Assembly (NCBI RefSeq): GCF_001043175.1
Contig: NZ_CP011494.1
Span: forward strand, 3,100,001 to 3,164,000
DNA length: 64,000 bases
DNA from: Marinobacter psychrophilus
Lineage (GTDB): Bacteria; Pseudomonadota; Gammaproteobacteria; Pseudomonadales; Oleiphilaceae
Direction of reading: 5' to 3'
The notes beneath the pieces were generated by a model. The model was not told the DNA's origin and searched no databases. It worked only from the letters and a program-made list of their open reading frames with translations. A program made the translations under genes and the position numbers. Below, in pieces: positions 14,523 to 23,726 of this stretch (position 1 is the stretch's first letter; every line of letters starts with the position of its first letter).

Positions 14523-17102
14523 ATGAGCGACATTGAACGGTCTGTGCTGGAAGTGCAGCAGGAAATTCATGAACGGATCGCACGGCATGACCCACTAGAA
14601 CAGACCCTAGACGCGATAGTCGACTGGGTAGGCATAATGATGCCAAGAACGCTGGTTGCCATCATGCGTTTTCACCCGAACACCAACAGTTTAAGACTGC
14701 TTCCCAACAACCGGTTTTCAGATGATTATTTTTGGGCCATGCAGAATGTTCCGGTCTCTGAGGATGCAGGAACCTGCGGCCGAGCAGCCTTCACCAACAA
14801 ACTGGTTATTACCAAAAGTATTCAGAAGGACCCCAGCTGGAGCCGTTACCACAACATTGCTAAAGCGGAAGAGGTCCATGCCTGCTGGTCCACGCCTATT
14901 CTGACCTCGAAGAGAGAGCTCATGGGCACCTTCGCCATCTACCACCACGCCCCAGTCACCCCGACCGCGGAAACTCAGCGCTATTTAACTCTGGGCGCGG
15001 CCCTGGTAGCACTGGCCATGCTTCGCCACCGGGACACGCAAGGCCTTCAGGCCTTCTCCGAGCATCATCAAGCTCTGTTTGACAACCATCCGTATGGTTT
15101 ATATACATTTGGCCTGGATGGTTGCTTCCAAAGCTGTAACGCAGCGATGGAACGCATTACGGGCTACACGGCAAGTCACATGCACAACCTGCACTTTAAT
15201 CTCTGTGTTGAACCCGATTACCACGCACAAACCCAAGCAGCGTTCGACAGAGCCAGAAACGGTGAGGCTATTACCTATGAAACCAGAGGCATCCACGCAT
15301 CTGGCCAACTCTACTTTATAGATGTCACCAACTTCCCGGTCACCATTCGAGGTAAGATTATTGGTGTCTACGGTATTTGTCGGGACATTACCGATCGCAA
15401 AAATCAGGACGCCGAACTGCGCTTACTCAAACGCGGCATCGAGGCAAGTCCCAACGGTATTGTTATGGCAGACGCACGCCACCCAGAGATGCCAATGGTC
15501 TATGCCAACCCGGCGTTTTCAGAAATAACCGGCTATACCCAGAGCGAAATCGTTGGGCATAGCTGGCACGTTCTTTATGGCGAAAACACGTCACCGGAAG
15601 CGGTCGAAGCCATAGAGCGCGGCTTGCGCCATCAAACCGAGATTAACGTTGAGCTGATTAACTATCGGAAGGACGGCACGCCTTTTTGGAACCATCTGCG
15701 GGTCAGCCCCGTGTTTGGTGACGACAGTCGCTGCACTCACTTCATTGGAACCCAGCAGGATGTTACCCGCCAAAAGGCGCAGGAAGCTCAAATTACCTTC
15801 CAGGCAACCCATGATCTGCTCACAGGCTTACCTAACGAGGCCTCGTTTAAAAAGACACTGCATGATGCTCTTGCGGCCAATGATGAGCGTGGTTCGTTGG
15901 TCGCCATGTGTTTGGGCCTGGACGGATTCAAGCCCATTAATAAAGAACTGGGACACCCTGTAGGCGACCAAATACTCATGACCGTTGGCCAGCGCCTGAC
16001 CGCTCTGATTATGCCCAAGGTGACCGTTGCCCGGTTGAATGGGGATGAATTTGGCCTATTGGTACCCGGCTACACCTACCGGAACGACGTCATTCAGCTG
16101 GCCGAGCGCATCCTCGAACACCTTGCACAGCCGATCGACGTGAATGGCCAAATGGTCCACATCAGCGTCAGTATCGGAATTGCCTGTAACGGCGCACATC
16201 CGGGCGCACCCCAAGAACTGATTCAGTTCTCCCGCCTAGCCCTGGAACGAGCTAAGCGGCAAGGACGAAACATCTGGCAGTGGTACAGCAGTCATAAAAT
16301 AGAGCACAGTCGTAACAGCGTGAACCTAAGGCATGATCTTCACGCCGCACTGAATGAAAACCAGTTTGAAATCTATTACCAGCCCCTGGTGGACGCCGTT
16401 ACCGGGCGCATGCGCAGCGTAGAAGCGTTGGTGCGCTGGCATCACCCTGCCCGCGGGATGATGATCTCCCCCGGTGAGTTCATTCCACTGGCTGAACAAA
16501 CTGGCCAGATCGTGCCTCTGGGCCTTTGGATTCTCAGGCAGGCCTGCGCAGAAATGGCGGATTTCAATGCCCATCGGGAGCGGGCACTGCCGGTTGCCGT
16601 CAACATATCATCGCTACAATTTATTCGTGACGGCTTTCTTGATGACGTCCGCCGGGTGCTCAACGAAACCGGCATTCCACCCCAACTGCTGGAACTGGAA
16701 GTGACCGAAAGCGTCTTATTGGACGGCACAGCACCCGTTATCGAACTGATGGAAACCTTGAAAACCCTAGGCGTTCGCGTTGCTCTGGATGATTTCGGAA
16801 CAGGCTATTCCAGCCTGAGCTATCTGCGGGACCTGCCCGTTCACAAAGTGAAACTTGACCGCAGTTTTGTCGAGAAAACTGCGACTGATCAACGGGTTGC
16901 CGCCATCGTCCAGGGCGTAATTACAATGGCCCACCACATGGATATGATCGTGGTTGCAGAAGGCATAGAAACACGGGAGCAGCAGGAAGACTTGGCCCGC
17001 AGGCACTGCGATATCTTGCAAGGGTACCTTTTTGCCCGACCCATGCCTTTGGCCGAATTGAAGAAACTGCCGGACCACTTGCCGGTAAATACGGCGAAAT
17101 GA
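14523..17102 (+). CDS. GAF-PAS-PAS-GGDEF-EAL cyclic-di-GMP signalling protein
   Basis: An 859-residue soluble protein. An N-terminal GAF domain covers about residues 15-160 (EDAGTCGRAAFTNKLVITKS). Two PAS domains follow at about 185-290 (LFDNHPYGLYTFGLDGCFQS) and 300-415 (GIEASPNGIVMADA). The GGDEF domain is at about 425-585 and EAL at about 600-855. The GGDEF motif is altered to NGDEF (VARLNGDEFGLLVP). The EAL part keeps SVEALVRWHHPARG, LELEVTESVLL, DDFGTGYSSLSYLRDLPVHK, KLDRSFV and VAEGIET, so phosphodiesterase activity is expected. It probably lowers c-di-GMP in response to a ligand or redox signal sensed by GAF/PAS, with the NGDEF domain weak or regulatory. It is monocistronic, with GGAG nine bases before the ATG. 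Confidence 0.92.
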   Translation: MSDIERSVLEVQQEIHERIARHDPLEQTLDAIVDWVGIMMPRTLVAIMRFHPNTNSLRLLPNNRFSDDYFWAMQNVPVSEDAGTCGRAAFTNKLVITKSIQKDPSWSRYHNIAKAEEVHACWSTPILTSKRELMGTFAIYHHAPVTPTAETQRYLTLGAALVALAMLRHRDTQGLQAFSEHHQALFDNHPYGLYTFGLDGCFQSCNAAMERITGYTASHMHNLHFNLCVEPDYHAQTQAAFDRARNGEAITYETRGIHASGQLYFIDVTNFPVTIRGKIIGVYGICRDITDRKNQDAELRLLKRGIEASPNGIVMADARHPEMPMVYANPAFSEITGYTQSEIVGHSWHVLYGENTSPEAVEAIERGLRHQTEINVELINYRKDGTPFWNHLRVSPVFGDDSRCTHFIGTQQDVTRQKAQEAQITFQATHDLLTGLPNEASFKKTLHDALAANDERGSLVAMCLGLDGFKPINKELGHPVGDQILMTVGQRLTALIMPKVTVARLNGDEFGLLVPGYTYRNDVIQLAERILEHLAQPIDVNGQMVHISVSIGIACNGAHPGAPQELIQFSRLALERAKRQGRNIWQWYSSHKIEHSRNSVNLRHDLHAALNENQFEIYYQPLVDAVTGRMRSVEALVRWHHPARGMMISPGEFIPLAEQTGQIVPLGLWILRQACAEMADFNAHRERALPVAVNISSLQFIRDGFLDDVRRVLNETGIPPQLLELEVTESVLLDGTAPVIELMETLKTLGVRVALDDFGTGYSSLSYLRDLPVHKVKLDRSFVEKTATDQRVAAIVQGVITMAHHMDMIVVAEGIETREQQEDLARRHCDILQGYLFARPMPLAELKKLPDHLPVNTAK

Positions 17103-17189
17103 AGTGACTCGGCACATGATGGATATAAACCGGGGGTTCCAAGCTGTTGGCTTTCGCGGTCTCGATCAGGGATTAACGGAAAGCTCCTT

Positions 17190-17262
17190 GGGGTCAGGTA
17201 TTGCGTTTTGTCTCTCGAACAATCCGGCTTACGCGAGAATGATGCAGACTGAGAGGGAAAGG
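17190..17262 (+). repeat. R1 repeat, left-half fragment
   Basis: GGGGTCAGGTATTGCG, then CTCTCGAACAATCCGGCTTA and CGCGAGAATGATGCAGACTG match the left half of R1. The right half, including GAAAGGACAA, is replaced by unrelated sequence at about 17258. Confidence 0.7.
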
Positions 17263-17324
17263 TTTACTTCGCACCGGCTAACCAGTCATGCGCAGGCTAC
17301 GTTCAGCTCGTCTATTTTTGGAGG

Positions 17325-18164
17325 TTAGCCGGGCGGGAGGCTGTCGACTTTTGATTGACCCAAAAACCAGCGTTTTGCCAAACCGCCGAGCGCCAGCAGC
17401 AAAGCCAGGATGACAAGAGGCAGTAGAGTAAAAAAGTCCATGGCTTGCTCTGCTTGCCGAGCCGATACCATGCCGTGCACCGCGTTTGCATAGACTGTCC
17501 ATTTGACTCCCAGCCCGACTATTGCGGCACAACAGAAAACCAGCAACGGCAGACCTAATACGCCGCCTGCCAAATTCACAAATGCATGGGGAAAGCCCGG
17601 TAATATGCGTACTGCACATTGCGTAAGAAAGTCGCTGCGTTTGCTAAGCAGGTTGAGTACCTGCCTGGCCAAATAGCCGGGTTTCCAGGTATCACCCAGG
17701 CCCTTGCCAAAGCGATAGGCACCCATTGAGCCGGCGACGCTGCCAACCAGCAGCACGCTGACGCTTAACAAAGGCGCATGAAAAGGTGCGATAAGCCAGA
17801 AGCACAGGCTACCTGGCAGCCCAACGCTCATCAGCACAGCCATGACCAGGACGATGCCAACCAAAGCCATGGGATGACCTGCCAATTCGACACCCCAGCG
17901 CCATAAGTAGCGGATCTCGATGGGCAAAAGGATAGCTGTCACCGTCAACACCACTACCAGGCTCAGTAGTAGTATTAACAGCCATGATCGGGGTGCGAAT
18001 CGTGATTTTTCAGGCACAGATAATATGGTTCCCGGGATAAGCGGTTGAGGCGAAATCAGAAGCCGTTTAGGCGGCCATAATCGTAGCTGCCGGTAATACT
18101 TCGTATAGATACCTGAAAATGTACGAGGCGTATACTGATTGGTTTTAGTAACCAACCAATGCAT
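17325..18164 (-). CDS. TVP38/TMEM64 (DedA-superfamily) membrane protein
   Basis: About 280 residues with five or six membrane segments. Family features are the re-entrant stretch LVGSVAGSMGAYRFGKGLGD near residue 140 and the motif VRILPGFPHAFVNLAGGVLG near 187. Relatives act in phospholipid handling or lipid scrambling and may be proton-coupled transporters; no substrate is known. The first 55 or so residues are basic and non-hydrophobic. A later start, for example the GTG giving VPEKSRFAPRSWLL, is possible, since no good ribosome site marks the ATG at 18164. It is divergent from the DUF3750 gene, whose start region it touches. Confidence 0.75.
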   Translation of the reverse strand: MHWLVTKTNQYTPRTFSGIYTKYYRQLRLWPPKRLLISPQPLIPGTILSVPEKSRFAPRSWLLILLLSLVVVLTVTAILLPIEIRYLWRWGVELAGHPMALVGIVLVMAVLMSVGLPGSLCFWLIAPFHAPLLSVSVLLVGSVAGSMGAYRFGKGLGDTWKPGYLARQVLNLLSKRSDFLTQCAVRILPGFPHAFVNLAGGVLGLPLLVFCCAAIVGLGVKWTVYANAVHGMVSARQAEQAMDFFTLLPLVILALLLALGGLAKRWFLGQSKVDSLPPG

Positions 18165-18185
18165 GCAGCCCGAGGTACCCCTGGA

Positions 18186-18989
18186 ATGATGAAACCCCTT
18201 CGATGGCTCATCAGAACCACCGTATTTTTGGTGGTTCTGCTAGCAGGCCCCGCACTGATTTCGGCCTGCAGTACTCAGTCTGGCCAGAGCTGGCGTGACG
18301 CTGATCGCTCCAGCGCAGGCATTGCGCCACTACCCGGCCAGACGGAAGAAGCCATTGTGCAAGTTTATGGTGCCCGAGCTTATAACTGGCGCGGCAATTT
18401 TGCGGTGCATACCTGGATTGCAACCAAGGCGCGCGGGGCATCCACCTACGTGGTTCACGATGTCACTGGCTGGGGTCATAAGGCGGTGCGATCCCGCCCC
18501 GGTGAGCCGGATACCGCTTGGTATGGCAACCCGCCGATGTTGCTGGCAGATCTGCGTGGTGAGAAAGCGGACGCCGCCATCATCAACATCCGGACCGCCA
18601 TCGCCGCCTACCCCTTCGCGAATGAATACACAGCCTGGCCCGGGCCCAACAGCAATACCTTTGTAGCCTGGGTAATCCGGCAAGTACCCGAACTGGATGT
18701 TGCGCTGCCCAACCTTGCCATCGGAAAAGACTATCTTGCTGACGGAGTCTTTGCGAAAGCGCCCAGCGGTTCAGGCTATCAGTTCTCTCTCAATGGATAT
18801 TTCGGCCTTATGGCAAGTATTCGGGAAGGTGTTGAACTGAACATCCTCGGCCTCAACATCGGTATTGACCCACTGGCTTTGGCCGTCAAATTACCCGGCA
18901 TCGGGCACATTGGCTTGCGCGACCCCTGGATGGATCGCTCGACGTGGCACAAAGCCCCGGTTATGGAGCAGGTATCAGACGCCAATTAA
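18186..18989 (+). CDS. DUF3750 lipoprotein-like protein
   Basis: The N-terminus (MMKPLRWLIRTTVFLVVLLA, then GPALISACSTQ) is a signal sequence with a lipobox-like cysteine, so it is probably membrane anchored. The body has the DUF3750 pattern: VQVYGARAYNWRGNFAVHTW, TYVVHDVTGWGHKAVRSRPG, WYGNPPMLLADLRGE and WPGPNSNTFVAWVIRQVPEL, which contains an asparagine/histidine-rich possible active surface. Length about 267 residues. Function is unknown. I start at 18186 because the upstream in-frame codons precede the signal sequence. The last 45 codons and the following bases were duplicated at 20620-20767. Confidence 0.8.
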   Translation: MMKPLRWLIRTTVFLVVLLAGPALISACSTQSGQSWRDADRSSAGIAPLPGQTEEAIVQVYGARAYNWRGNFAVHTWIATKARGASTYVVHDVTGWGHKAVRSRPGEPDTAWYGNPPMLLADLRGEKADAAIINIRTAIAAYPFANEYTAWPGPNSNTFVAWVIRQVPELDVALPNLAIGKDYLADGVFAKAPSGSGYQFSLNGYFGLMASIREGVELNILGLNIGIDPLALAVKLPGIGHIGLRDPWMDRSTWHKAPVMEQVSDAN

Positions 18990-19155
18990 CGGGGACAACA
19001 TCAATCAGGCATAAAGCGACCGTTCAACACCATATCGCCGGGCGGGGCTACCCGATTACCCATATTGGGCATTATTTTACCCGATATGGGTATCTTGGAA
19101 CTGCTGAAGCCGAAGTGCTTAAACTGGCAGCGTGTACTTCGATGATTTCGATATC

Positions 19156-19235
19156 GAAAACCGGGACAGATCTATTTTCCAAATCAACTCCGGGCCATCA
19201 GAGAAGCCGCAAAAATAAATCTGTCCCGGTTTTCG
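19156..19235. repeat. R2 pair in inverted orientation (mini-RAYT/REPIN)
   Basis: GAAAACCGGGACAGATCTAT (minus orientation) and AAAATAAATCTGTCCCGG (plus) face each other across about 30 bases. The spacer, CTCCGGGCCATCAGAGAAGC, matches the leader that precedes the RAYT relics at 23.6, 25.2 and 27.4 kb. This copy is therefore an internal deletion product of a transposase-bearing element. Confidence 0.8.
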
Positions 19236-19308
19236 AACGTCTCCTGCGGTTGGGATAATCATTCCACCCCGTATAAACTGCGCTTGAGCAACCCAAGGAA
19301 CCAAACTT

Positions 19309-20232
19309 ATGCAAACCATCCTAGGTGCCAGCGGGCAGATCGGGCAGGAACTGGCGCTCAGCCTGAAACGCGACTTTACCAGTGACATACGGCTGGTCAG
19401 TCGAAAGCCGCAGAAACTGAACGACACCGACCAACTGATCAGCGCAGACCTGTTGAATGCCGATGACGCCTTGCGGGCGGTTGAGGACTCGAGCATTGTC
19501 TACGTGACCGTGGGTTTGCCAATGGACACTCAGCTCTGGGTCGAGCAATGGCCGATCCTGATGCGCAACATCCTTCATGCCTGTGAGCGCCACAACGCCA
19601 AGCTCGTGTTTTTCGATAACACCTACATGTATCCGCAAACAGCTACGCCGCAGACCGAAGATACGCCGTTTCAGCCCAATGGGGATAAAGGCAAAGTTCG
19701 CGCAGCCATCATCAGGGAACTGATGGAAGCGATGGACGAAGGGCGAGTTAACGCCTTGATCTGCCGCGCCCCGGAGTTCTATGGCCCCGGAAAAACTCAA
19801 AGCATCACCCACGCGACGATCATCGACAAGCTCAAAGCAGGCAAGAAGCCGACCGTCTTTCTTCGCGACGATACGCTACGAAGCCTGATCTACACGCCAG
19901 ACGCCAGTCGGGCCATGGCCCTGTTGGGCAACACGCCAGACGCCTACGGACAAGCCTGGCACCTGCCCTGCGATGACCACCGCCTGACCTACCGGCAGTT
20001 CATTCAGTTAGCGAGTGAGATCTTCAATGGCGACGGCCGATACAAGGTACTCAAGCGCTGGCAGCTGAAGCTGGCCGGGTTGCTGAGTCAGCAAGTCCGG
20101 GACGCGGCGGAACTGTTGCCGCGCTACGAGGTGGACAACATTTTCGTGTCTGACAAGTTCAAAAAACGCTTTCCGGAGTTTCGCGTAACAACCTTTCGTG
20201 AGGGTTTGACAGCGGTGGTTACTGGTGGTTAA
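19309..20232 (+). CDS. NAD(P)-dependent epimerase/dehydratase family protein
   Basis: The 307-residue protein opens with the Rossmann motif MQTILGASGQIGQELALSLK (GASGQIG). Atypical extended-SDR features follow: VVYVT-type strand IVYVTVGLPMD, NTYMYPQTATPQTEDTPFQP, and CRAPEFYGPGKTQSITHA near residue 160. The tyrosine of NTYMYP is the likely catalytic position, although the canonical YxxxK is not clear. Such proteins reduce or epimerise sugar or quinone-like substrates; none can be named. It stands alone between an R2 pair and a gene fragment, with AAGGAA about seven bases before the ATG. Confidence 0.8.
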   Translation: MQTILGASGQIGQELALSLKRDFTSDIRLVSRKPQKLNDTDQLISADLLNADDALRAVEDSSIVYVTVGLPMDTQLWVEQWPILMRNILHACERHNAKLVFFDNTYMYPQTATPQTEDTPFQPNGDKGKVRAAIIRELMEAMDEGRVNALICRAPEFYGPGKTQSITHATIIDKLKAGKKPTVFLRDDTLRSLIYTPDASRAMALLGNTPDAYGQAWHLPCDDHRLTYRQFIQLASEIFNGDGRYKVLKRWQLKLAGLLSQQVRDAAELLPRYEVDNIFVSDKFKKRFPEFRVTTFREGLTAVVTGG

Positions 20233-20240
20233 GCCACTAT

Positions 20241-20545
20241 GTGTTTCCTGAGAACTTCGAACCCGTAACCCTGAATGCCAGTGAACAGGATTCACTCAAC
20301 AACAAACTGAATACTCTGGGCATTGATACCCAAGGCGGCAGAACCCTGCGAGGAAATGCCGGTGTGGAATTGTCTTTTGCCAACGGTCGACCCTTGGTTA
20401 AGTTAAAGGGCGTCAGCCTCATGGGCGTACCCATTCCGAATGCCTGGCTGGGTAGCCTCAAGAATGTGGACCTGATTAACGAGTTCGGCGCCAACCCGGG
20501 ATTCTGGCAGCGACATCGAAGATGCACTGCTAAAAATTCACTAAG
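20241..20545 (+). pseudogene. 3' fragment of an unidentified gene
   Basis: The frame reads NFEPVTLNASEQDSLNNKLN, then GVSLMGVPIPNAWLGSLKNV, with composition typical of real coding sequence but no proper start. It drifts out of frame near 20502. The last codons SDIEDALLKIH, ending at about 20545, are in another frame. I do not recognise the family. The piece sits between the epimerase gene and an R2 copy and seems to be left over from a rearrangement. Confidence 0.45.
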
Positions 20546-20590
20546 GCCAGCGCCGGCAATTGCTGGCCTGTTAGGAACAATACGGAAACT

Positions 20591-20617
20591 GGAAAATAAA
20601 TCTGTCCCGGTTTCTCG
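20591..20617 (+). repeat. R2 repeat at a duplication junction
   Basis: GGAAAATAAATCTGTCCCGG is immediately followed, after a few bases, by the copied 3' end of the DUF3750 gene. The repeat marks the exact left border of that duplication. Confidence 0.8.
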
Positions 20618-20619
20618 TG

Positions 20620-20767
20620 GGTATTGACCCACTGGGCTTGGCCATCAAATTACCCGGCATCGGGCACATTGGCCTGCGCGACCCCTGGATGGATCGCTCG
20701 ACGTGGCACAAAGCCCCGGTTATGGAGCAGGTTTCAGGCGCCAATTAACGGGGATAACATTAATTAG
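20620..20767 (+). pseudogene. Duplicated 3' end of the DUF3750 gene
   Basis: Matches 18861-19013 with few changes: GIDPLGLAIKLPGIGHIGLR is encoded, then DPWMDRSTWHKAPVMEQVSG and the stop. There is no start, so it is not functional. The original has GIDPLALAVKLPGIGHIGLR. Confidence 0.85.
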
Positions 20768-21050
20768 GCAGGCGTCCGCCACGAAGCCGGAATAGCCAGG
20801 CACTCATGCTGATACGGCTGACGACAAGCGGCAGGGCAGGTTTCGGCATCGGTAACAAGTGTTAAGCGTGAGCGGACCAAGGCTGACGATTGGAATGAGC
20901 AGCCTTAGCAAACGAGCCTCAAGGCAGAGTTCAGGCGGGTGATGGAGTGAGAGCCGGACGACTAAGAAATGTCTAGCATGGGATAACGGAAGCAGGTGTA
21001 TCAAGCAACCGTCAGAACCCCAACTAGCCTGCCTGTGCTTTCACTCGATG
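20768..21050 (+). ncRNA. Possible 5' portion of a group II intron (no RT gene)
   Basis: The stretch is rich in short stems and contains GCCACGAAGCCGGAATAGCC, AAGTGTTAAGCGTGAGCGGA and CGGGTGATGGAGTGAGAGCC, wording I associate with domain I of bacterial group II introns. No intron-encoded reverse transcriptase follows, so it could at most be a truncated copy. The assignment rests on resemblance only. Confidence 0.35.
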
Positions 21051-21500
21051 AAACCATCGTCCGGTTGAGGTAGACCCTAACCGGACGTCAGTCATTGCTT
21101 GAAAAAGCGTCAGAATAGGATCGATTGGAGTATTTTCTGACGCGCAAAGATCAGCTTCTATGACCTCAAACTGACAGGCAAACCCTTGCCGTGCGATTTA
21201 TTCAGTTTCGTGAGTTAACCACGGTTGCAACCGGCTGATCTCGATGCCGCGCAGTCCAAGGTTGAGCGACAGGCGGACGACGGCATGAACACGCTTGGTT
21301 GTGGCAGCGCGTCGGTGAACGCGTTCAACAACCGGACGACTTTCTCAGGAGTGGAACCCCGGAGTAGCGACGCCTTGCTCCAGTGCGCGGGCAATGAAGC
21401 CTTCGGCGATATGTCTATAGCCGAGCGCCCAACGATACGCCGAGTCGATATTCACCCGACCGGCGTCGCTAGCATCGAAATTGGGCGCTAAAAAAAGGAA
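21051..21500. other. Non-coding remnant with two strong hairpins
   Basis: CGTCCGGTT/AACCGGACG forms a perfect 9-base stem at 21058-21087, and GCGTCAGAA/TTCTGACGC another at 21107-21143. Neither has a terminator T-tract. From 21144 a short frame KISFYDLKLTGKPLPCDLFS looks like a protein fragment of unknown origin, ending in TAA at about 21216. The rest up to asparaginase has open frames without recognisable content. Confidence 0.4.
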
Positions 21501-21521
21501 TAAGAATCAGGGTCCGCAGTA

Positions 21522-22565
21522 CTACTCGAAATAACCGCGTATCTTTTCCATGTCATCGGTCTGCGAGAGCACTAGCATCAACAGAATCCGTGCTTTTTGT
21601 GGGTTGTAGACGCCGCTACCGATACCCATCTCTTTTGGGCTGACAATGCCGTTGCCGGTGCGCGTGCTTCGTATTACCGGGATACCGTCTGCCATGGCTT
21701 TCTTCACTGCCTCCTCCATGCGCTTGGGAACTGAGCCGTTCCCAGTGGAGGCGAGAACGATACCCTTTGCGCCGTTGTCAATAGCTGCGGTCAACAGCGA
21801 GCTTTCGGCATCCTGGTAGCCGTATAAAATATCGACCTTCGGCAGAGAATCAATGTTGCTGATATCGAAACTCGGCTTATTCGTCGGTTCTGCCGGCTCG
21901 TAGTAGAAGTGTGGTTGGGAGCTGACGAACGCGCCTAGATAGCCCTGCTCTATCGCCTTGAACGTATCCAGCATGATGGCATTGGTTTTGGTGGTATAGA
22001 ACGCTGACCCGATACGATCATTGATCACGATCATTGCGCCGCGACCCATCGCTTTGTCGCTTGCGGCCAACGTCACCGCCTCGAGCAGATTGAAGGGGCC
22101 ATCGGCGCTGATCGCGGTTGCCGGTCGCATTGCGCCGACCATCACCACTGGTTTGTCGCTGTCGACAGTCAAATCGAGGAAGAAACCGGTCTCTTCCAGC
22201 GTATCTGTGCCGTGGGTAACGACCACGCCGTGCGTATCTGGCGTGGCGAGTTGCTTGTTGATCGCCTTGCTGAGCTTCAAAAGGATCGCCTGGTCGATAT
22301 TACTACTGCCGGTATTAGCGATCTGTTCACCGGTCACCGTAGCGACGTCTTCAAGCTCAGGTACGGCATCGAGTAGTTGTTGTACGCCGATGTCTCCCGA
22401 GGTGTAGTTGGTGGTATCTGTGTTCGACTTGGAGCTGCCGGCGATGGTGCCACCAGTCGCAAAGATAGTGACTCCGGGTTTGTCAGCCGGTTCCGCGGCC
22501 AACACCGGCATGGCCGTGAGTACGGCAACCGTTATTACGGCGATCACTCGTGTTGCGATTTTCAT
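21522..22565 (-). CDS. ansB: Periplasmic type II L-asparaginase
   Basis: The 347-residue precursor has a signal peptide (MKIATRVIAVITVAVLTAMP, cleavage after VLA). Both catalytic elements are present: ATGGTIAGSS near residues 36-45 with the nucleophilic threonine, and VVTHGTDTLEETGFF near 115-129 with the Thr-Asp pair. MVGAMRPATAISADGPFNLL follows. The enzyme hydrolyses asparagine (and slowly glutamine) to aspartate and ammonia outside the cytoplasm. It fits the nitrogen-scavenging theme. It is monocistronic; an AT-rich promoter region lies upstream. Confidence 0.93.
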   Translation of the reverse strand: MKIATRVIAVITVAVLTAMPVLAAEPADKPGVTIFATGGTIAGSSKSNTDTTNYTSGDIGVQQLLDAVPELEDVATVTGEQIANTGSSNIDQAILLKLSKAINKQLATPDTHGVVVTHGTDTLEETGFFLDLTVDSDKPVVMVGAMRPATAISADGPFNLLEAVTLAASDKAMGRGAMIVINDRIGSAFYTTKTNAIMLDTFKAIEQGYLGAFVSSQPHFYYEPAEPTNKPSFDISNIDSLPKVDILYGYQDAESSLLTAAIDNGAKGIVLASTGNGSVPKRMEEAVKKAMADGIPVIRSTRTGNGIVSPKEMGIGSGVYNPQKARILLMLVLSQTDDMEKIRGYFE

Positions 22566-22976
22566 GGTATACCCTTTGATTGTAAATTTGGAAGACAGTA
22601 CGAACTGCGGATGCGCCGCGTCAATCTCATAGCACCCGGCATGCCAAAAATTAATATTAAAATTAACTTATTGAAATAAATCAGTATTTTAATTAGTCTC
22701 CAAATAATCGGAGAGATAATATCTTGGCAGTATCATCAAAACGCACCGCAAGGGCACAAGAATCCCCAAAAAGATCAAGCATGGTGCCGAGGCGCGAAAC
22801 GTACATAATGCGATTTTTATCTATGGCATCGCTGTTGTCACCTGCGTCTTCGATTGGTTAGTTTGACAACTCAACGCCCATAGAAACATTTTTAACAGGG
22901 CTTCATTAACAGTTCAGGAAAACGTTTTGACGGGATTCATCCGCGCCACCAGCGCGTGACTGCGTGGGCCGCTATG
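22566..22976. other. AT-rich upstream region of ansB
   Basis: No gene is visible. The part next to ansB (22640-22700) is very AT-rich, with TTAATATTAAAATTAACTTA, and is the likely promoter zone. The rest has no recognisable feature up to the R2 copy at 22977. Confidence 0.4.
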
Positions 22977-22998
22977 GAAAACCGAGACAAATCTATTT

Positions 22999-23496
22999 CT
23001 AAGTTGTCGCCCTTCCCGGCTTGCGAGTTTCAACTCTGGTACCGATACGGTTTTCAATTTCATCGACGAACTTATTGCCGCCAGTCAGCTTGTTACTATT
23101 GATCGCCGCGCGAACCAATTCATTTGACGGCGAACCATTTTCCTGGCCAACGAACTGCCGATAGGCCTCAACCCTCATCTGGTGATTGCCTACCAGTGCC
23201 CGAAAAGTGTCTGCGTTTATCGAGGGCGTTCAAAAAGCGTATCTGACGACCGGCCAGACGTTTCATCAATCGGGGAATTGCGGACAGGTTGTCGTTCGCT
23301 TGAACAACCAGATGAACATGGTTCGTCATGAGGCAGTAACTGAACACATTCAGCTCATAGACCTGCTTCCATTCCTGAAGATTCGCCAGGAAGCACTCAA
23401 AGCCACGGCGCTCAACGAACACCGGTTGGCGATTATGACCGCGTTGAACAATATGGTGGAGAAAACCGGCACAATCACCCTGGCCTGTCTTGGCAT
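22999..23496 (-). pseudogene. REP-associated tyrosine transposase (RAYT), degenerate copy A
   Basis: The start MPRQARVIVP is followed, after loss of one C in a GGG run (23468-23469), by GFLHHIVQRGHNRQPVFVER and then SYCLMTNHVHLVVQAND with the HUH motif (HVHLV). The frame continues to RQIRFLNALDK and jumps by internal deletion, with a frame change, to RALVGNHQMRVEAYRQFVGQ and GTRVETRKPGRATT. The catalytic tyrosine region is lost, so the product is inactive. RAYTs cut and move REP-type hairpins. Confidence 0.8.
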
Positions 23497-23613
23497 CAGC
23501 GTCTCCTTGCTTCTGATACACAGAGTCCATTCTGTGCGCTGGCAGCCGATATTAACCAAAGTGCGAAGAGGGTTGGTAACGATTCAAATCAGCTCCAAGC
23601 CATCAGAAAAGCC

Positions 23614-23640
23614 GCGAAAATAAATCCGTCCCGGTTTTCT
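23614..23640 (+). repeat. R2 repeat upstream of RAYT copy A
   Basis: AAAATAAATCCGTCCCGG, one mismatch from consensus, lies 118 bases upstream of the MPRQ start. The spacing to the transposase start is the same in copies B and C. Confidence 0.8.
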
Positions 23641-23726
23641 GGTCTTAGTCGGCACAGGGGGCTTCGCGCTGAAAGGTAAAGACTATGTAACCACCTAACG
23701 AATGAGGTGATCACTCACACGCATCA

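Larger units (their letters stand above)
22977..23640 (-). mobile_element. RAYT element A bounded by inverted R2 repeats
   Basis: A 664-base unit. R2 in minus orientation lies at 22977-23000 and R2 in plus orientation at 23614-23640, with a decayed RAYT gene between. It is the most complete element of its family here. The inverted ends are as expected for REP-flanked RAYT loci, although RAYT genes are usually immobile themselves. Confidence 0.75.

Noticed and set aside
19127..19160. Similarity of TACTTCGATGATTTCGATATC to the slyD strand sequence
   Set aside because: Only about 20 bases match loosely and no SlyD protein context follows; probably chance.
21225..21491. 88-codon plus-strand frame upstream of ansB
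   Set aside because: No ribosome site, no recognisable domain, and an unusual composition in a remnant region.
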